Of a stretch of DNA of 64,000 nt, positions 61,714 to 64,000 are shown piece after piece. This stretch comes from Candidatus Nitrospira kreftii. Its GTDB lineage: Bacteria; Nitrospirota; Nitrospiria; Nitrospirales; Nitrospiraceae. Position 1 is the first letter of the stretch, and each line of letters opens with the position of its first letter. The notes beneath the pieces are model-generated. The model did no database searches. It had not been told where the DNA came from and saw only the letters and a program-made list of their open reading frames with translations. A program made the translations under genes and the position numbers. The stretch is taken from the NCBI GenBank assembly GCA_014058405.1, contig CP047423.1:1488001-1552000 (forward strand), read 5' to 3'.

Positions 61714-63314
61714 ATGATGTCAGAGACTCCCAGCACGTTTCTGCCGCACGGGCAATGCTTTCTATGGGACCCGAGTGTGTTATGGCTGAATGTGTCATCT
61801 GACGTGATCATCACCACTGCGTATTATCTGATCTCGGCGGCGTTGTTTTACTTCCTTTATAAACGCCATGATGTTCCGTTCAGATGGATGTTCATGCTGT
61901 TCGGCCTGTTCATTTTTGCCTGTGGCACGACGCACCTCATGCATGTGTGGACCGTCTGGCATCCGGACTACAGGGGAGAAGGCATCGTAAAGGCTGGGAC
62001 TGCGCTGCTGTCGATCTCCACTGGCCTGTTGCTGGTTCCCTTGCTTCCTCGAGCGATGGCCTTGCGGACCCCTCAAGAGCTGGAGGCGTTGAATGCGAGC
62101 CTGCGTGAGGTGTTGTGCGAGCGGCAGAAGGCGGTCGAGAATCTACAATCCTCCGAGGCGATGCTCATCCGTCGCAGCGAAGAATTGATTCAGCAACGAC
62201 ACCGGCTGCGGGAAATGGCCTCGCAGCTGACGTTGATCGAGCAACGCGAGCGACGACGACTGGCCACAGACCTCCATGATTACCTCGCTCAGATGCTCGT
62301 GGTATGCCGACTGAAGGTGTCCCGAGCCAAGAGGGCCCTTACCCCCCGCTAGTCGTTCTGTTAGATGAGCTCAACACCGACCTCGACCAATGCCTGCAAT
62401 ACACTCGGACGCTGGTCAGGGAGTTATGCCCCACGGCGCTGTACCAGACCGGTCTCGTCGGCGCGCTTCAGCAACTTGCTCTGGAATTCGAAAAATATGA
62501 TCTGCATATCATGGTCGTTGCCGAAGATCCCAATATTCCGCTGAGTGAGGATACGGCCATCTTGGTGTATCAAACCGTGCGGGAGCTGCTGTTCAATGTC
62601 TTGAAACACGCGAAGACCAATCGAGCCCAGGTGAGGGTCAGCTCAACACCTCAGCATGCCGTGGAAGTGGTCGTGGAAGATAATGGAAGCGGGTTTGATC
62701 CAGCAATCCTTCTGACCCGGTCCGCTCAAGGGTTTGGACTTCTCAGTATCCGGGAACGCATAGAAAGTCTGAACGGGCTCTTCGATGTCCGGTCAGCGCC
62801 CGGTGTCGGGACGACGACCACAATCGCGCTGCCCGTCACATCTGCCCCTGATGCTAGACCGTCTTCGACCGGCGGTGGCGTCACGATGGCGGTGGAGCCG
62901 GGTGGATCCGTGGCAACGTCGTCGAGTGAAGGCGCGATCACCGTCCTGCTGGTGGACGATCACGCGATCGTGCGACAAGGCTTGCGGTCCGTTCTGGAGG
63001 CCTATCCAGACATAGCCATTGTGGGTGAATCGTGTAACGGAGAAGAGGCGGTCAATGCCGTCCACCATCTTCGCCCATCGATCGTGGTGATGGACATCAA
63101 CATGCCGAAGATGGATGACATCGCAGCGACTCAGCACATCACCTCACAGTATCCGGACGTCGTCGTGGTGGGATTGTCCGTCAATGCGTGTGACGATGCA
63201 ACAACAGCGATTCTGACTGCCGGGGCTGTTGCCTTGATTGCGAAAGAGGCTGCGGTCGATCAATTGTATCCAACGATGCAGGATGCTCTTCGCGTAAAAC
63301 GTGCCAACATATAA
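61714..63314 (+). CDS. Hybrid histidine kinase with ethylene-receptor-like sensor, frameshifted
   Basis: Residues 1-125 are a three-helix domain closely matching the ethylene-binding domain of plant ETR1: Asp30, Tyr37, Ile40, Cys70 and His74 (ACGTTHLMHVW) stand at the same spacing as ETR1 Asp25, Tyr32, Ile35, Cys65 and His69, the copper- and ethylene-binding residues. The kinase that follows has a HisKA_3 helix (QRERRRLATDLHDYLAQML), HATPase (ELLFNVLKHAKTNRAQ, EDNGSGFDP) and a receiver (LLVDDHAIVRQGLRSVLEAY, VVMDINMPKMDDI). The frame breaks at six C (62342-62347); adding one C rejoins it. The ATG at 61714 has GGAGG upstream. It is divergent from the DUF4118 kinase. Confidence 0.85.
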
Positions 63315-63511
63315 CAACCACGGTCTCCCACGAGAACTCGATCGATTCGACCTATCGGGACTTGGGAGACGCACAATTGGAACGCCCGATTGCGGGATGC
63401 AGTGACGCGGCTGGAAACGTTTACAAAGGACGTTCTGAGGGGAGAGAATGACGTTCAGGTGCCACTTAGTGCCACCATCCTATCTAGACCTACCTGCAAG
63501 TCTGCGAAATA
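63315..63511. other. Spacer before the tRNA gene
   Basis: Short stretch after the kinase gene leading to tRNA-Phe; no gene or regulatory motif recognised. Confidence 0.3.
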
Positions 63512-63587
63512 TGGTGCCGAGGGACAGAATCGAACTGTCGACACCAGCCTTTTCAGGGCTGTGCTCTGCCAACTGAGCTACCTCGGC
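63512..63587 (-). tRNA. tRNA-Phe (GAA)
   Basis: The minus strand folds into a standard 76-base cloverleaf: acceptor GCCGAGG pairs with CCTCGGC, D arm GCTC/GAGC, anticodon stem CAGCC/GGCTG with loop CTGAAAA (anticodon GAA, Phe), and T arm GACAG/CTGTC with loop TTCGATT. The CCA end is encoded in the genome (63512-63514). Confidence 0.95.
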
Positions 63588-63784
63588 ACATTGCGCGGTA
63601 CGATCACCCGGCGCATCTTACCAAGGTGGATGGTTGAAGTTCCACATCTTTTGTACGGTCGAGGCCTAGGCTCGGTTGGCGTGAAGGAGAATTGAAATAC
63701 CTGTCCAGTACGTATCGGCTCGGGTATGATTTCTCGGGTTGCGACATCCGGTGCTTTCTAGCATAGTGCGGTAGGAGATCGATC

Positions 63785-64000
63785 ATGCCGTCTGTTCATC
63801 TCGTGACAGAGGAGGATGCCACTCCCACGATCGTCACCCGTGTACCGATTTCACCTGGCAAGGTCTGGAGCTATATCGGGACCAGTGCTCTATTGCTTGC
63901 GATGATCGGTACCTGGCTGGTCTGGTTTTCGGCCTTCGTCCAGCGAAGTCTTCACGAGGACGGCATTCGAGCGGCCTGTCAACGAGCGATGCCGGATCAG
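63785..64000 (+). CDS. Start of a membrane protein (cut by window edge)
   Basis: The ATG at 63785 has GTAGGAGATC upstream. The 72 residues visible include a polar N-terminus (LVTEEDATPTIVTRVPISPG) and one hydrophobic helix (IGTSALLLAMIGTWLVWFSAFV), then basic and Cys-containing sequence (IRAACQRAMPDQ). Probably the amino end of a sensor or transport protein; the rest is outside the window. Confidence 0.6.
   Translation, partial: MPSVHLVTEEDATPTIVTRVPISPGKVWSYIGTSALLLAMIGTWLVWFSAFVQRSLHEDGIRAACQRAMPDQ

Noticed and set aside
63604-63786. 60-codon minus-strand frame next to tRNA-Phe
   Set aside because: No ribosome site or family; sits between the tRNA and the divergent membrane-protein gene.

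Overview
The window is bacterial chromosomal DNA of moderately high GC. It has short intergenic gaps, many 4-base ATGA/GTGA stop-start overlaps and clear AGGAGG-type ribosome binding sites. The gene content fits a Gram-negative, lithoautotroph-like bacterium of the Nitrospirota, most likely Nitrospira: two-subunit glycyl-tRNA synthetase, pyruvate phosphate dikinase, acetyl-CoA synthetase, a glucosylglycerate-type compatible-solute operon, an HME-type RND efflux system and many lipoproteins and hybrid histidine kinases. The genus is an inference from gene content; no rRNA or marker search could be run.

Layout. 1-8.3 kb: an Rrf2 regulator (cut by the window edge) diverges from glyQ-glyS, a small membrane protein, ppdK and ribD. 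8.3-12.4 kb: a tightly overlapping run continues with a secreted esterase, an exported protein, an MFS transporter, a 38-residue membrane protein and ribE. 12.5-15 kb: an accessory patch with a MazEF-type and a RelE/Phd-type toxin-antitoxin module, an AT-rich orphan and a 0.6 kb gap. 15-17.2 kb: acs with a small membrane protein, on the minus strand. 17.3-22.9 kb: a caspase-fold protein that has lost its catalytic Cys, then four consecutive lipoproteins (LPP20-like, LpoB-like, COG3014-like TPR, LPP20-like). 22.9-23.6 kb: a PIN-domain module. 23.7-28.4 kb, minus strand: glucosyl-3-phosphoglycerate synthase, a channel-like membrane protein and an HAD phosphatase, preceded by a ThDP-dependent 2-oxoacid decarboxylase. 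28.6-33.5 kb: an RlmI-like methyltransferase and a large SF1 helicase. 33.6-36.4 kb: a partial duplication with a gene remnant, a 57-residue zinc-ribbon protein and a Tim44-like protein. 36.8-42.2 kb: ordinary single genes (nitrobindin-like, SEC-C protein, YbaK-type deacylase, soluble transhydrogenase, small secreted proteins). 42.7-50.4 kb: an operon ending in a 2151-residue RTX protein with an N-terminal lipase fold. 50.4-52.3 kb: an XRE regulator, a coiled-coil protein and a TrmH methyltransferase. 52.4-59 kb: a CzcCBA/CusCBA-type efflux operon with a cytochrome c and a Lys-rich periplasmic peptide. 59.1-63.3 kb: two divergent paralogous hybrid histidine kinases. The end carries tRNA-Phe(GAA) and the start of a membrane protein.

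The most notable item is the plus-strand hybrid kinase. Its sensor domain matches the ethylene-binding domain of plant ETR1, with the Asp, Tyr, Ile, Cys and His positions at exactly conserved spacing. Both kinases are interrupted by single-base frameshifts inside G/C homopolymers. These are either local sequencing errors or on/off tracts, and settling that decides whether the pair is functional. Other items worth a second look are the catalytically dead caspase homologue, the four-lipoprotein cluster, the RTX lipase, the orphan SF1 helicase and several short genes that standard length cut-offs would miss.
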